DNA from: Polynucleobacter rarus
Lineage (GTDB): Bacteria; Pseudomonadota; Gammaproteobacteria; Burkholderiales; Burkholderiaceae
Direction of reading: 5' to 3'
Length of the DNA: 41,252 bases
NCBI RefSeq assembly: GCF_003072505.1
Contig: NZ_NTGB01000001.1
Location: 1,743,193-1,784,444 of the forward strand
Shown: positions 15,594 through 25,333 of the stretch, piece after piece
Layout: each line of letters begins with the position of its first letter
Position numbering within the stretch: position 1 is the stretch's first letter
Position numbers and translations under genes: made by a program
Notes under the pieces: model-generated
The model's database searches: none
What the model was told of the DNA's origin: nothing
The model's input: the letters and a program-made list of their open reading frames with translations, nothing else

Positions 15594-17375
15594 TTAGTCA
15601 CGACCGGCAAACTGCAGGCGGTGCAAGCTAGAATAAAGGCCATTCAATTCAATCAATTCATGATGGGTACCTAGTTCAACAATTCTGCCGTGCTCCAAAA
15701 CAACGATGCGATCCGCATTTTCAATTGTCGATAGCCGATGAGCAATGACAAGCGTAGTTCGACCTTGCATGAGAGACTCTAAAGCTTCTTGAACCTGTCT
15801 TTCTGACTCAGAATCAAGCGCGGAGGTTGCTTCGTCTAAAATCAAAATCGGTGCATTCTTATAGACGGCCCTTGCAATCGCCATCCGTTGACGTTGACCA
15901 CCCGATAACCGATTACCGTTATCACCAATTAAGGTATCGATACCTTCTGGCAAATCCCGAATCATCTCGGTCAAGTTCGCTGCAGCAATCGCCTCAGCAA
16001 CTCTCACGCGGTTAATATCTTGGGCTTGAACCGCCCCATAAGCCACATTCGCAGCAATCGTATCGTTAAATAAAATAACGTCTTGACTCACAAAGCCAAT
16101 TTGTTTGCGTAAATCATTTAAGCGATAGTGAGAAATCAGTTCTCCATCAAGATAAATACCTCCTTTTGTTGGCTCAAAAAAACGAGGTACAAGATTCACT
16201 AAAGTGGTTTTCCCACTTCCTGAAGGTCCAACAAATGCAATGACTTCACCAGGTTGAATACTAAGTTGAATATCCCTTAAAACCTCTCTCGTTTGGTTAT
16301 CCATCGTAGCCGAGACATTGCTTGAATAGGCAAAAGCGATATCTTTGAATTCAATTTGACCTTTTGCTACAGTCAAAGGAATCGTGTTGTCTTCCAAAAG
16401 CTCAACTTCAGCAGGTTGATCAATTAAACCAAAAATCATTTCAGCTGCAATTAAGCCCCTTTGTAAAGGTTGGTTAATGTCGGCTAAATGTTTTAAGGGA
16501 GAAATAATCAACAGCATAGCGGTGACAAATGCTGCAAATTCGCCAACCGTAGTCCCCATGGAGCTCGATTGGACAATGGCAATCAGTAAGACCACAGATA
16601 GTGCTATCGAAGCAATCAACTGCGTAAGTGGCTGATTTAAGCCCCCAGCGATTGAAGCTTTAATAGCGAAAGCCCTTAACTCTTCAGCCATGATCTTAAA
16701 TCGTTGCATTTCATAATCTTGACCATTATTTAATTTAACTACTTTGTGACCCGCTGCAGCCTCTTCAACTACGTAAGCCAAGCGACTTGTAAAGTCTTGT
16801 TGTTTACGATTGATTAAGCGCAAACGACGATTAATCTGGCTCATAATAAAACCAATCACTGGAAAAATAATAAAAACAACTAGGGTAAGTTTCCAATTCA
16901 AATAAAACAGATAAGCCAAAAGTCCAATGACTTGCAAGGAATCTCGCACTAAATTAATAGCTACACTACTTAAAATGCTTAATACGTTGTTTACTTCAAA
17001 AACAACCGTATTGATTAAATTAGCTGCGGTACTTTGTAAAAAAAATTCAGTAGATGCTTGTAAGAGTTTTTTGAACATTTGTTCACGTAAAACTAACAAA
17101 ACATTATTAATGACTCGATTGAGCCAATAGTTAGATAAAAACTGAGCTGCACCACGAATAAATGCAATACCCACTAAAAAGACGGGGACTTGCCATAATT
17201 TCTCATCAAAACCCCCAGTAAAGCCACGGTCTAAAAGTGGCTTCATCAAGGCTGGAATGGATGTTTCTGTGGCTGCTACGACTGCCATAGCTAGCAATGC
17301 CAAAATAATCATCGATTGAAATGGCTTTAAATAACTCAGAACACGGATAAAAACTTGTTGATTTTCTAGCTTCAT
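15594..17375 (-). CDS. msbA: Lipid A export ABC transporter MsbA
   Basis: A 593-aa half-transporter of the MsbA type, with six inner-membrane helices in the first 320 residues and an ABC ATPase domain at the C-terminus. Walker A is GPSGSGKTTLV, the signature is LSGGQRQRMAIARA, Walker B is ILILDEATSALD, and the H-loop is VIAHRLST. MsbA flips lipid A-core across the inner membrane. A glycosyltransferase of the LPS type starts 41 bp away on the other strand, consistent with an envelope role. Confidence 0.93.
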   Translation of the reverse strand: MKLENQQVFIRVLSYLKPFQSMIILALLAMAVVAATETSIPALMKPLLDRGFTGGFDEKLWQVPVFLVGIAFIRGAAQFLSNYWLNRVINNVLLVLREQMFKKLLQASTEFFLQSTAANLINTVVFEVNNVLSILSSVAINLVRDSLQVIGLLAYLFYLNWKLTLVVFIIFPVIGFIMSQINRRLRLINRKQQDFTSRLAYVVEEAAAGHKVVKLNNGQDYEMQRFKIMAEELRAFAIKASIAGGLNQPLTQLIASIALSVVLLIAIVQSSSMGTTVGEFAAFVTAMLLIISPLKHLADINQPLQRGLIAAEMIFGLIDQPAEVELLEDNTIPLTVAKGQIEFKDIAFAYSSNVSATMDNQTREVLRDIQLSIQPGEVIAFVGPSGSGKTTLVNLVPRFFEPTKGGIYLDGELISHYRLNDLRKQIGFVSQDVILFNDTIAANVAYGAVQAQDINRVRVAEAIAAANLTEMIRDLPEGIDTLIGDNGNRLSGGQRQRMAIARAVYKNAPILILDEATSALDSESERQVQEALESLMQGRTTLVIAHRLSTIENADRIVVLEHGRIVELGTHHELIELNGLYSSLHRLQFAGRD

Positions 17376-17416
17376 AGTACTTATTATCTCAAGTTAATCA
17401 ATTAAACTCTTAATTA

Positions 17417-18544
17417 ATGAAAACTTCCCCTAATTCTCCAATCGATACTCAGCATTTTAAGAAAATTTTGATTATCGCTACAAGACAAATAGGTGATACT
17501 CTCATTACAACACCCTTGATTAAACGCACCCATGAAATTTGGCCAGATGCACAAATCGATTTCCTAGGGTTTAAAAGTGCAATTGGTATTCTAGAGGGTA
17601 ATCCACATTTACACGAAATTATTGGCTCAAGCCCAAAGCCAAAAATTAAAGAGTACCTACACTTATTAAAAAAAGTTTTTTTTAAGTATGATTTGGCAAT
17701 TATTACTCAGCCAAGTGATCGCTCCTACTTATATGGCTTATTTGCTGCCACCAAACGAGTCGGTGTAATGCATGTTGGACAGGAAGATCATGGCTGGAAA
17801 AAGTGGATAACGCAGTATCAAGTACCGATTAATTATTTTGAACAACATGTTGTAACAGAAAAATTGCGGTTAGTAGATCCCTTTACAAAAGGTAAACAAA
17901 TCACTCAGGAAATCGTGATTGATGCCCCTAGCAAAGTATCACCATCACTTGTAGCAAACGAAATTGCGCCTAATAGCGTTCTTATTCATCCGAGCCCCCT
18001 CAATGCCTATAAAAAATGGCCCTTGTCCCACTGGCTATCTGTCATTGAATTTCTCTCTGATCAGCATATTCCAGTATTGATTAGTGGGGGTGCTGCTAAA
18101 GTAGATGTCGACTTGGCACAAGAGATTATCAAAGGACTAAGTCAAAAAGCAAAGGATCAACTAATCAATTTGACTGGTAAAGTGAGTTTCAGTGAGTTAG
18201 CCACCTTACTGCGACAAGTAAGGGCTTACGTGGGAGTGGATACCTCTGTGACGCATCTGGCCGCAGCATGTAACACTCCAACCGTTGCACTTTTAGGCGC
18301 TACTCCGCCAACCAATTTTGGTCCATGGCCCAACGGCTTTAGCGGTAAACAACCCTACCAAATTAGAGCCCTTTCGCAAACTGTTAGCAATGTGACTATT
18401 TTGCAAGGACCCAATGCTTGCGTACCTTGCAGAAAAGCTGGATGCGATGATCACGCAAACAGTCGAAGTTTATGTCTTGAAGAACTAGACTCAACCCGGG
18501 TCATTCAAGCACTTCAAAAGATTCTTCAGCTAAATATCAACTAA
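17417..18544 (+). CDS. Glycosyltransferase family 9 (LPS heptosyltransferase-like)
   Basis: A 375-aa GT9 family protein. The N-terminal domain begins IATRQIGDTLITTPLIK, and the C-terminal nucleotide-sugar domain contains LIHPSPLNAYKKWPLSHW and VGVDTSVTHLAAACNTPTVALLGATPP, the usual family signature. GT9 enzymes add heptoses in the LPS inner core from ADP-heptose; which heptosyltransferase this is cannot be decided. It acts at the cytosolic face of the inner membrane. It diverges from msbA and converges on dnaE. Confidence 0.9.
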   Translation: MKTSPNSPIDTQHFKKILIIATRQIGDTLITTPLIKRTHEIWPDAQIDFLGFKSAIGILEGNPHLHEIIGSSPKPKIKEYLHLLKKVFFKYDLAIITQPSDRSYLYGLFAATKRVGVMHVGQEDHGWKKWITQYQVPINYFEQHVVTEKLRLVDPFTKGKQITQEIVIDAPSKVSPSLVANEIAPNSVLIHPSPLNAYKKWPLSHWLSVIEFLSDQHIPVLISGGAAKVDVDLAQEIIKGLSQKAKDQLINLTGKVSFSELATLLRQVRAYVGVDTSVTHLAAACNTPTVALLGATPPTNFGPWPNGFSGKQPYQIRALSQTVSNVTILQGPNACVPCRKAGCDDHANSRSLCLEELDSTRVIQALQKILQLNIN

Positions 18545-18567
18545 TTAGAAAAGCTGTCGAACACTTA

Positions 18568-21500
18568 TTAATTGGTATAAATAATTTTTAAGTTTGAACG
18601 AACGCCTACCTGATGTAATAAATTATTAAATACTTGAATATTTGTGTCATCAGGATACAGTCGCCAATTTTGTGGAAACTCTAATTCACAAACTCCCGTT
18701 GTTGAGGTGAGCTCTGCCGTCATACGAAGACCATCATTGAGTTTTTTGCCACCAATAGGTGTCAGTGTTTGTACTTGGTGAAAGAACTTCTCTGACTTTT
18801 CGTTGAGTTGTCTTATATTAACTTGCGTTGTCATTGCAAAATGAATGGACTGGGCATAACGTAATCTGGCCATTGCAATATTCATACCTGCTTGCACAAT
18901 GTGTCGGATGCTACCTGAAAAATTCTCATTAGCAGGTTGCACTTTCGTTTGTACTTTAGCAATCAGTAATTCATCTTCTTTAAAACAATCACGATAGTTT
19001 TCAAATACATCTTCAAAGACAGTTAGTTCAAGCTGATCAGTCCCATCATCAATCATCAGTGAATACATCACTCCACTTCTAGTCTTATTTGTTCTTTGCG
19101 AAACAATGATTCCAGCGACGAGTTTTTCACCAGAATACATACTGACTTTATTTAAAGGAACGCGAGCAATTTTTCGTACCTCATCAGCGTAGGCGTCAAA
19201 TAAGTGACCAGAGATACAAAAGCCAAGAGCTAGTTTTTCTTCTTGTAAGCGTTTTTTATCACCCCACTCGGCGGTTTGAACATATTCAGGTTCACTACCC
19301 TCTTCTTCGCCAGGCATCTCAAATAAACTAACTTGATTTGCTGATGCAATCGCTTGTTCTGCGGCAGTCATGGCATTGGCCAAAGACTCTAATAAAATCG
19401 AGCGACCTTGCACACCATTGGGTGCAATGGCATCAAATGCTCCAGCTCGTATCAACGCTTCGATGGAGCGACGATTAACGACTCGGCGGTCAACCCGCAT
19501 ACAAAAATCAAATAGGTGTGTAAAAGGTTTTTCTTGTCGAGCTCGAACGATTTCTAAAATCGCATTTTCGCCAGTACCTCGCACCGCTCCTAAGCCATAC
19601 TTAACCTGCATTACTTTTTGGGTTGCATCTTTTGGATCAGGGCGAATCGGTACGAATCGATACTCACCTTGATTAATATCTGGGGGTAATATCTCGACTT
19701 GATTCGCCCGCGCATCCTCAAATAAGACACGTACTTTATCCGTATCGTCCATAGCAAGGGATAAGTTAGCTGCCATAAATTCAGCAACATAATGGGCTTT
19801 CAACCAAGCCGTATGGTAGGCAAGTAAGGCATAAGCTGCTGCATGAGATTTATTAAATCCATATCCAGCAAAAGCTTCCATGAGTTTAAAGATCTCATCT
19901 GCTTTTTCTTGCGTTAAACCATTTTCGATGGCGCCCTTAGCAAAAATCTTACTTTGCTCAGCCATCTCCTCTGGCTTTTTCTTACCCATAGCACGACGTA
20001 ATAAATCAGCACCTCCCAATGAGTAACCACCAATCACCTGTGCCATTTGCATTACTTGTTCTTGGTAAACCATAATGCCGTAGGTTTCTTCAAGAACAGG
20101 TATTACTCGAGGATCCGCATATTCAACTTCTTGACGTAAGTGTTTTCTGGCGATATAGGATGGAATCAAATCCATTGGACCAGGACGATATAAAGCCACT
20201 AAGGCGATAATATCTTCGAATCGATCCGGCTTAGCATCTTTAAGCATGCCTTGCATGCCGCGGCTTTCTAACTGAAAAATCGCTACGGTATTTGCAGACT
20301 TGAGGACTTCAAAAGCTAAAGGGTCATCTAATGGCACGTTACCAACTCGCCAGTTCGTTAACTCTGGATAAAGTTGATGAATATATTTTTCAGCTAAATC
20401 TAAAATCGTTAAGGTAGTTAAACCCAAAAAGTCAAATTTGACTAAGCCAACAGCCTCCACATCATCCTTATCAAATTGACTGATGACACCAGCGCCTTCT
20501 TCATTTCCAGATTGTACGTAAAGCGGACAAAAGTCAGTCAGCTTACCTGGGGAAATTAAGACGCCCCCAGCGTGCATACCCACGTTACGCGTAATTCCCT
20601 CTAACTGTTGAGCAAGTTCAATCAATTGTCTCGCTTCTTCGTTTTGTTTGTACAAATCATCTAATTCAGGCTTTGCCTTGATTGCTTCAGCAATCGTAAT
20701 TTGCTGCCCGGGCTTCGCTTCAATTAATTTTGAAATAGCGTCAACAAAGGAATACGGTTGCTCAATCGCGCGACCAACGTCTTTAATCGCACCTCTGGCT
20801 GCCATCGTACCAAAGGTAGCAATTTGACTAACTGATTCATGGCCATATTTATCTTTAACGTACTGAATGACTCGATCACGACCTAATTGACAAAAATCGA
20901 TATCAAAGTCGGGCATCGAAACACGCTCTGGATTTAAGAAGCGTTCGAAGAGTAAGTTATATTCCAATGGATCTAAATCAGTAATACCCAATGAGTACGC
21001 AACGAGAGATCCTGCGCCTGATCCCCTACCAGGACCTACCGGTACGCCATTATTCTTTGCCCAGGCAATGAAGTCAGCCACAATTAGGAAATAGCCTGGA
21101 AATCCCATTTGCACAATGGTGTTGATTTCAAAATCTAAGCGATCTGAATATTTTGGGTAAACCGAATTTCTTTTTTCCTCATCAGGATACAAATGCAACA
21201 TCCGTTGTCCAAGACCTTCTCTCGCTAAGGAGCCAAGATACTCTGCAAGAGTCAAATTATTTGGTGTTGGAAAATCGGGTAATTTCGGTTTACCTAGTTG
21301 TAAAGATAAATTACAGCGTTTTGCAATTTCGATTGTATTTTCTATCGCACTTGGGAGATCTTCAAACAACTCCAGCATCTGATCTGGACTCTTGAAATAT
21401 TGCTCAGAAGTAAAACGAACATTACGCTTAGGATTGCCTAGCTTATCCCCATCAGCAATACATACTCTTGTTTCATGTGCTCTAAAATCTTCCTCAAGCA

Positions 21501-22155
21501 TGAACTCAATGGGATGCGTAGCAACGATAGGTAAATTTAGTCGGTTTGCCAAATCTGCGACTTGATGAATATATTTTTCCTCTTTAGCTTGACCAGTTCT
21601 TTGAACCTCTAAATAAAAATTATTCGGGAAAATGGTACTCCAAGCTAAGGCAGATTGATCGGCTAGCTCAATTTGATCATTGAGTAACGCGACTCCAACA
21701 TCCCCATCAACTCCACCTGAAAGACAAATTAACCCTTCTGACAGCAATACTTGACCAGTCTTTTGAAGTGAGGATGTACTATGTAGTGCAAACCAATCAG
21801 GATGGACCTCAGGTCTTCCCAACACTTGATTTTCGAGACTAGACTTACTGAGAATTTCACACAAATTCAAATAACCTGTATGGTTCTTTACCAACAATAA
21901 AGCTCTGAAGGGTTTCGCAGCATCGGTTGGATTCGTTATCCAAACATCCGCACCAGCAATTGGCTTTACACCTTCTTTACGAGCTGATGAGTAAAATTTA
22001 ATGAGGCCGAATAAATTGCTCAAATCGGTTAATGCTAAGGCCCCCATTTGATAATTAACAGCTTGTTTTATTGCATCATCTAAACGAACAATTCCATCAA
22101 CGATAGAATATTCGGAATGAAGGCGTAAATGTATAAATTTTGGATCTGACATCAT
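18568..22155 (-). CDS. dnaE: DNA polymerase III alpha subunit
   Basis: A 1195-aa replicative polymerase of the DnaE1 type. The PHP domain occupies the first 280 residues (IHLRLHSEYSIVDGIV). The palm follows, with PVGPGRGSGAGSLVAYSLG and the catalytic aspartates in MPDFDIDFCQ; the fingers include VALYRPGPMDLIP and GYGFNKSHAAAYALLAYHTA; the C-terminal part has the OB-fold (KLVAGIIVSQRTNKTRSGVM). It is slightly longer than the E. coli protein, in the range for Burkholderiales. It is divergent from gluQ with 11 bp between start codons, so promoters must lie inside coding sequence. Confidence 0.97.
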   Translation of the reverse strand: MMSDPKFIHLRLHSEYSIVDGIVRLDDAIKQAVNYQMGALALTDLSNLFGLIKFYSSARKEGVKPIAGADVWITNPTDAAKPFRALLLVKNHTGYLNLCEILSKSSLENQVLGRPEVHPDWFALHSTSSLQKTGQVLLSEGLICLSGGVDGDVGVALLNDQIELADQSALAWSTIFPNNFYLEVQRTGQAKEEKYIHQVADLANRLNLPIVATHPIEFMLEEDFRAHETRVCIADGDKLGNPKRNVRFTSEQYFKSPDQMLELFEDLPSAIENTIEIAKRCNLSLQLGKPKLPDFPTPNNLTLAEYLGSLAREGLGQRMLHLYPDEEKRNSVYPKYSDRLDFEINTIVQMGFPGYFLIVADFIAWAKNNGVPVGPGRGSGAGSLVAYSLGITDLDPLEYNLLFERFLNPERVSMPDFDIDFCQLGRDRVIQYVKDKYGHESVSQIATFGTMAARGAIKDVGRAIEQPYSFVDAISKLIEAKPGQQITIAEAIKAKPELDDLYKQNEEARQLIELAQQLEGITRNVGMHAGGVLISPGKLTDFCPLYVQSGNEEGAGVISQFDKDDVEAVGLVKFDFLGLTTLTILDLAEKYIHQLYPELTNWRVGNVPLDDPLAFEVLKSANTVAIFQLESRGMQGMLKDAKPDRFEDIIALVALYRPGPMDLIPSYIARKHLRQEVEYADPRVIPVLEETYGIMVYQEQVMQMAQVIGGYSLGGADLLRRAMGKKKPEEMAEQSKIFAKGAIENGLTQEKADEIFKLMEAFAGYGFNKSHAAAYALLAYHTAWLKAHYVAEFMAANLSLAMDDTDKVRVLFEDARANQVEILPPDINQGEYRFVPIRPDPKDATQKVMQVKYGLGAVRGTGENAILEIVRARQEKPFTHLFDFCMRVDRRVVNRRSIEALIRAGAFDAIAPNGVQGRSILLESLANAMTAAEQAIASANQVSLFEMPGEEEGSEPEYVQTAEWGDKKRLQEEKLALGFCISGHLFDAYADEVRKIARVPLNKVSMYSGEKLVAGIIVSQRTNKTRSGVMYSLMIDDGTDQLELTVFEDVFENYRDCFKEDELLIAKVQTKVQPANENFSGSIRHIVQAGMNIAMARLRYAQSIHFAMTTQVNIRQLNEKSEKFFHQVQTLTPIGGKKLNDGLRMTAELTSTTGVCELEFPQNWRLYPDDTNIQVFNNLLHQVGVRSNLKIIYTN

Positions 22156-22166
22156 TCAATTTTAAT

Positions 22167-23057
22167 ATGGATTTAACCAATTACCGTGGCAGATTTGCCC
22201 CTTCCCCTACGGGGCTTTTACACATTGGATCTTTGGCAACTGCGCTCGCAAGTTGGTTGGATGCCAAAGCATCTAACGGAGTTTGGATAGTAAGAATTGA
22301 AGATATAGATACGACCAGAGCACAACCTGATGCCAGCGAAGGAATTCTGAACCAATTAGCCAGATTTGGACTGATCAGCGACGAAAAGGTAATCTTTCAG
22401 TCAAATCGAATACCTGTTTATCAACAATACTTAAACTCTCTTCAAGAAAAAGGTGTTATTTATACCTGCGGATGCTCCAGGAAAAAAATACAGAACTACT
22501 ATGAGGAACTTGGCGAAATCATCTTCCCCCACCAAGAAATAGTTTATCCAGGATTTTGTAGACGTAATCCTCCAAATCATCAAACTCCAGGGGCATTACG
22601 TATAAAAATTCCCGACAATACCATAGTGAATCAACAATGGCTCAATAAAGAAGTGGGAGATTTTATATTGCAGAGGGCTGATGGTGTTTTCAGTTACCAG
22701 TTAGCAGTGGTCATTGATGATCATTATCAAAATATTACCCATGTTGTGCGTGGAGCAGACTTAGCAACAAATACACCTAGACAAATATGGCTCCAGCAAG
22801 TTTTAGAGTTTCACACCCCAACTTATCGACACATCCCTTTAGTTCTGGATCCAACAGGCAATAAACTTTCAAAACAAAATAAAGCAGAGCCTCTATGGCC
22901 ACAAACAACCGAAGCAATATTAGGAAATTTAGCAAGAATAGCCGAGCATTTAGGCTTAAATCTGCCTTTAGACCAACCCAAAACAATTTCTAGTTGGCTG
23001 CATTATGCAGTCAAGGCTTGGCGTGACCAAAAGCGATTAGGCATACCGACTGGTTAG
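22167..23057 (+). CDS. gluQ: Glutamyl-Q tRNA(Asp) synthetase
   Basis: A 296-aa truncated GluRS-like enzyme that attaches Glu to queuosine in tRNA-Asp. It has the class I pattern RFAPSPTGLLHIGSLATALA (HIGH equivalent), the RIEDIDTTR block, the zinc ligands in CGCSRKKI and YPGFCR, and KLSKQN in place of KMSKS. The anticodon-binding domain is absent, as expected for GluQ. The ATG at 22167 is chosen; an upstream TTG at 22140 would overlap dnaE and adds nothing conserved. queG, also of the queuosine pathway, lies 6 kb away. Its stop abuts the rhlE stop. Confidence 0.93.
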   Translation: MDLTNYRGRFAPSPTGLLHIGSLATALASWLDAKASNGVWIVRIEDIDTTRAQPDASEGILNQLARFGLISDEKVIFQSNRIPVYQQYLNSLQEKGVIYTCGCSRKKIQNYYEELGEIIFPHQEIVYPGFCRRNPPNHQTPGALRIKIPDNTIVNQQWLNKEVGDFILQRADGVFSYQLAVVIDDHYQNITHVVRGADLATNTPRQIWLQQVLEFHTPTYRHIPLVLDPTGNKLSKQNKAEPLWPQTTEAILGNLARIAEHLGLNLPLDQPKTISSWLHYAVKAWRDQKRLGIPTG

Positions 23058-24428
23058 TTAACTCTTCTTTTTATTGCCGAGTAAAGCACCTACAGTTCGA
23101 ACAGTTGAAGTTGGCTTAGGATTAGAATTCGGGGGGACTGAATCAGCACTTCCTGCAACGGATCCCTGATAAGGAAGATAAAAAAGTGGATCCGCTGATA
23201 AATCCCCAGAAACATCAGGGGCTGGAATTTGGATCAAGGGTTTTTTAGTTAACTTCTCAATGTCTTGCAGTAACTTCATTTCCGACGGATCTACTAAAGC
23301 AATTGCATCACCTTTAGCTCCTGCTCTACCGGTTCTACCGATACGATGGACATAATCTTCAGCGCTATAAGGGAGTTCATAATTAATCACACAGGGCATA
23401 CTCGATATATCCAATCCACGAGCTGCTACATCTGTTGCAACGAGAGCATCAATATCGCCTTTTTTAAAGCCATCTAATATGCTCATTCTTTCTAATTGAC
23501 TTTTATCACCATGAATCGCGGCAGCTTTAATACCTGCGTTTTCAAGCGACTTTGCCAATCTTGAACAGCCAATTTTGCTGTTCGAGAAAATGATGCATTG
23601 GTTTGGCAAACCTTGTCTTTTTCTGGCTAGCAATACATTTTTTAAAACTTGTAATTTTTTATCAGTACTGACTTTATGAACTACCTGCGTTACCGTATCA
23701 GCAGTCGCATTCTGACGGGACACTTCAATCGTAATTGGATCGATTAAGTAGCTCTGAGCTAATTTTTTAATTTCTGGGGAAAAGGTCGCTGAAAACAATA
23801 ATGTTTGACGATTTTTCGGAATCAAGGAAAGAATTTTTTGTAAATCAGGTAAAAATCCCATATCAAGCATACGATCTGCTTCATCAAGAATCAAAAATTG
23901 GACTTGGCTTAAATTCGCTGTTTTTTGACTAATATGGTCTAAAAGTCTGCCAGGCGTTGCAATCAGAAGCTCTACACCATTTCTCAGCAGTTGAGTTTGA
24001 GGGGTAATATCAACTCCACCAAAAACTACAGCTGTCCTAATAGGGGTGTATTTAGAGTATTTAAAAGCATTTTCAGCAACTTGATCACTTAGCTCTCGAG
24101 TAGGGGTTAGAACCAAAGCTCTTAAAGGGTGACGCGCTGGTGAGGAGCTCGTATTTGCCATTGGCAAGAGCATTTCGAGTATAGGTAGGACAAAGGCTGC
24201 CGTCTTACCAGTGCCAGTCTGAGCAGCACCCATCACATCTCGGCCGGCTAAAACATGAGGAATCGCTTGAGCCTGAATAGGGGTAGGAATGGTATAGCCC
24301 TGCTCTTCAACCGCCTTTAAAATCAAATCTGACTTAAGGAAAGAAGAGAAAGTAACTCCAGGGACAACGGCTAAGTCGTTCTCTGGAGTATTCATTTCTG
24401 AAGTATTTGGGGGTGTATTTTCTATCAC
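23058..24428 (-). CDS. rhlE: DEAD-box RNA helicase RhlE-type
   Basis: A 456-aa ATP-dependent RNA helicase. All motifs are visible: GAAQTGTGKTAAF (I), PTRELSDQ (Ia), ATPGRLLDHI (Ib), LDEADRMLDMG (II), LFSATF (III), IHGDKSQLER and ATDVAARGLDI (V), and HRIGRTGRAG (VI). The C-terminal 70 residues are low complexity and end in KKKS. RhlE helicases remodel RNA, often in ribosome assembly or decay. It appears monocistronic, with stops of gluQ and rhlE adjacent. Confidence 0.92.
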   Translation of the reverse strand: MIENTPPNTSEMNTPENDLAVVPGVTFSSFLKSDLILKAVEEQGYTIPTPIQAQAIPHVLAGRDVMGAAQTGTGKTAAFVLPILEMLLPMANTSSSPARHPLRALVLTPTRELSDQVAENAFKYSKYTPIRTAVVFGGVDITPQTQLLRNGVELLIATPGRLLDHISQKTANLSQVQFLILDEADRMLDMGFLPDLQKILSLIPKNRQTLLFSATFSPEIKKLAQSYLIDPITIEVSRQNATADTVTQVVHKVSTDKKLQVLKNVLLARKRQGLPNQCIIFSNSKIGCSRLAKSLENAGIKAAAIHGDKSQLERMSILDGFKKGDIDALVATDVAARGLDISSMPCVINYELPYSAEDYVHRIGRTGRAGAKGDAIALVDPSEMKLLQDIEKLTKKPLIQIPAPDVSGDLSADPLFYLPYQGSVAGSADSVPPNSNPKPTSTVRTVGALLGNKKKS

Positions 24429-24458
24429 AGCCCTCTATTATGAGGGCAAATGCTTTTT

Positions 24459-24869
24459 TCAACCTAAAGTTGCAATTCCAGCCTTAGCAATGAGAGCGTC
24501 ATCTGAGGATTTAACACCTGAAACACCAACCGCACCAATGGTATTTCCGTCAATCACAATATTCACGCCACCTTCTAAAACACCATGTAATACAGGGGTT
24601 GCACCTAAAAAGGCAGTACGGCCTTGATTAATAATGTCTTCATATATTTTTGACTCTCTTCTACCCAAAGCAGCCGCTTTGGCTTTTTCTTGAGAAATAT
24701 AAGTTGTAACAGGAGCGGCACCATCCAAACGTAAAAGGCCTAATAAGTGGCCCCCATCATCAACTACAGAGATGGTTACTGCCCAATTATTATCTTTTGC
24801 GAACTGCTGTGAAGCTTGTAAAATTTTTGAAACGTCTTCTTGGGTTAAATACACACGATTTGCTGGCAT
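24459..24869 (-). CDS. HbpS/GlcG-like protein
   Basis: A 136-aa protein of the GlcG / HbpS family. Typical blocks: AVTISVVDDGGHLLGLLRLDGA, the ISQEKAKAAALGRRES helix and GNTIGAVGVSGVKSSDD. HbpS binds heme in Streptomyces; many relatives have no known role. No signal peptide is seen, so it is probably cytosolic. GGAG precedes the ATG. It lies 41 bp downstream of the flavin/redox set at 24911-27670 on the same strand, so it may be its last gene; a heme- or iron-linked job would fit, but this is inference. Confidence 0.8.
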   Translation of the reverse strand: MPANRVYLTQEDVSKILQASQQFAKDNNWAVTISVVDDGGHLLGLLRLDGAAPVTTYISQEKAKAAALGRRESKIYEDIINQGRTAFLGATPVLHGVLEGGVNIVIDGNTIGAVGVSGVKSSDDALIAKAGIATLG

Positions 24870-24910
24870 TAGGATTCTCCATTTAAATTTAAGCTGAATT
24901 AAAGTATTTC

Positions 24911-25333
24911 CTAGTGATTATATTTAGGTTTTTTCATCGAACGATAAATTTTTCCAAAATGGAGATGACATAGGAAAGAAAAGAATATTAAAAACCCCAT
25001 CAGTACATGTAAAACATGCATTATTTCTCTTGCTTCTAAATTTCCATAATATAAGAAAAATATAGTCACAAAATTAAGTAATAACGCTACGAAAAAAATT
25101 AATCCCCACTTCATCTTTTTCCCATCTTTTAAATAATGAAGTGCGTGACCATTCAAACTCATACCAAAGATAATGAATAGTATCTGCCCAGTAATACCGT
25201 GAATAACTATCCACTCGCGATACTCGCTTGGAAATCGTTCAAGAATATCCTGATAAAAAAAACTCCAAACGCCTGTTAAGCAACAAACAAATCCAACTGA
25301 AAAGGTACTAATTCGTTGAAATTTTTTCATCAT
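24911..25333 (-). CDS. Four-helix membrane protein, cytochrome b-like
   Basis: A 140-aa integral membrane protein with four hydrophobic segments (about residues 9-27, 43-62, 76-95 and 105-125). Histidines occur in pairs near the helix ends: His45, then NGHALHYL, then MHVLHVLMGF, then LCHLHFGK. This pattern suggests b-type heme ligands as in small cytochrome b561 / DUF4405-like proteins, a resemblance and not a proven match. Its start overlaps the apbE stop (ATGA). In this setting it could pass electrons from the quinone pool to the flavinylated periplasmic protein encoded two genes upstream. Confidence 0.6.
   Translation of the reverse strand: MMKKFQRISTFSVGFVCCLTGVWSFFYQDILERFPSEYREWIVIHGITGQILFIIFGMSLNGHALHYLKDGKKMKWGLIFFVALLLNFVTIFFLYYGNLEAREIMHVLHVLMGFLIFFSFLCHLHFGKIYRSMKKPKYNH

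Noticed and set aside
19370..19672. Plus-strand frame inside dnaE
   Set aside because: A shadow of conserved DnaE coding sequence with no own signals.
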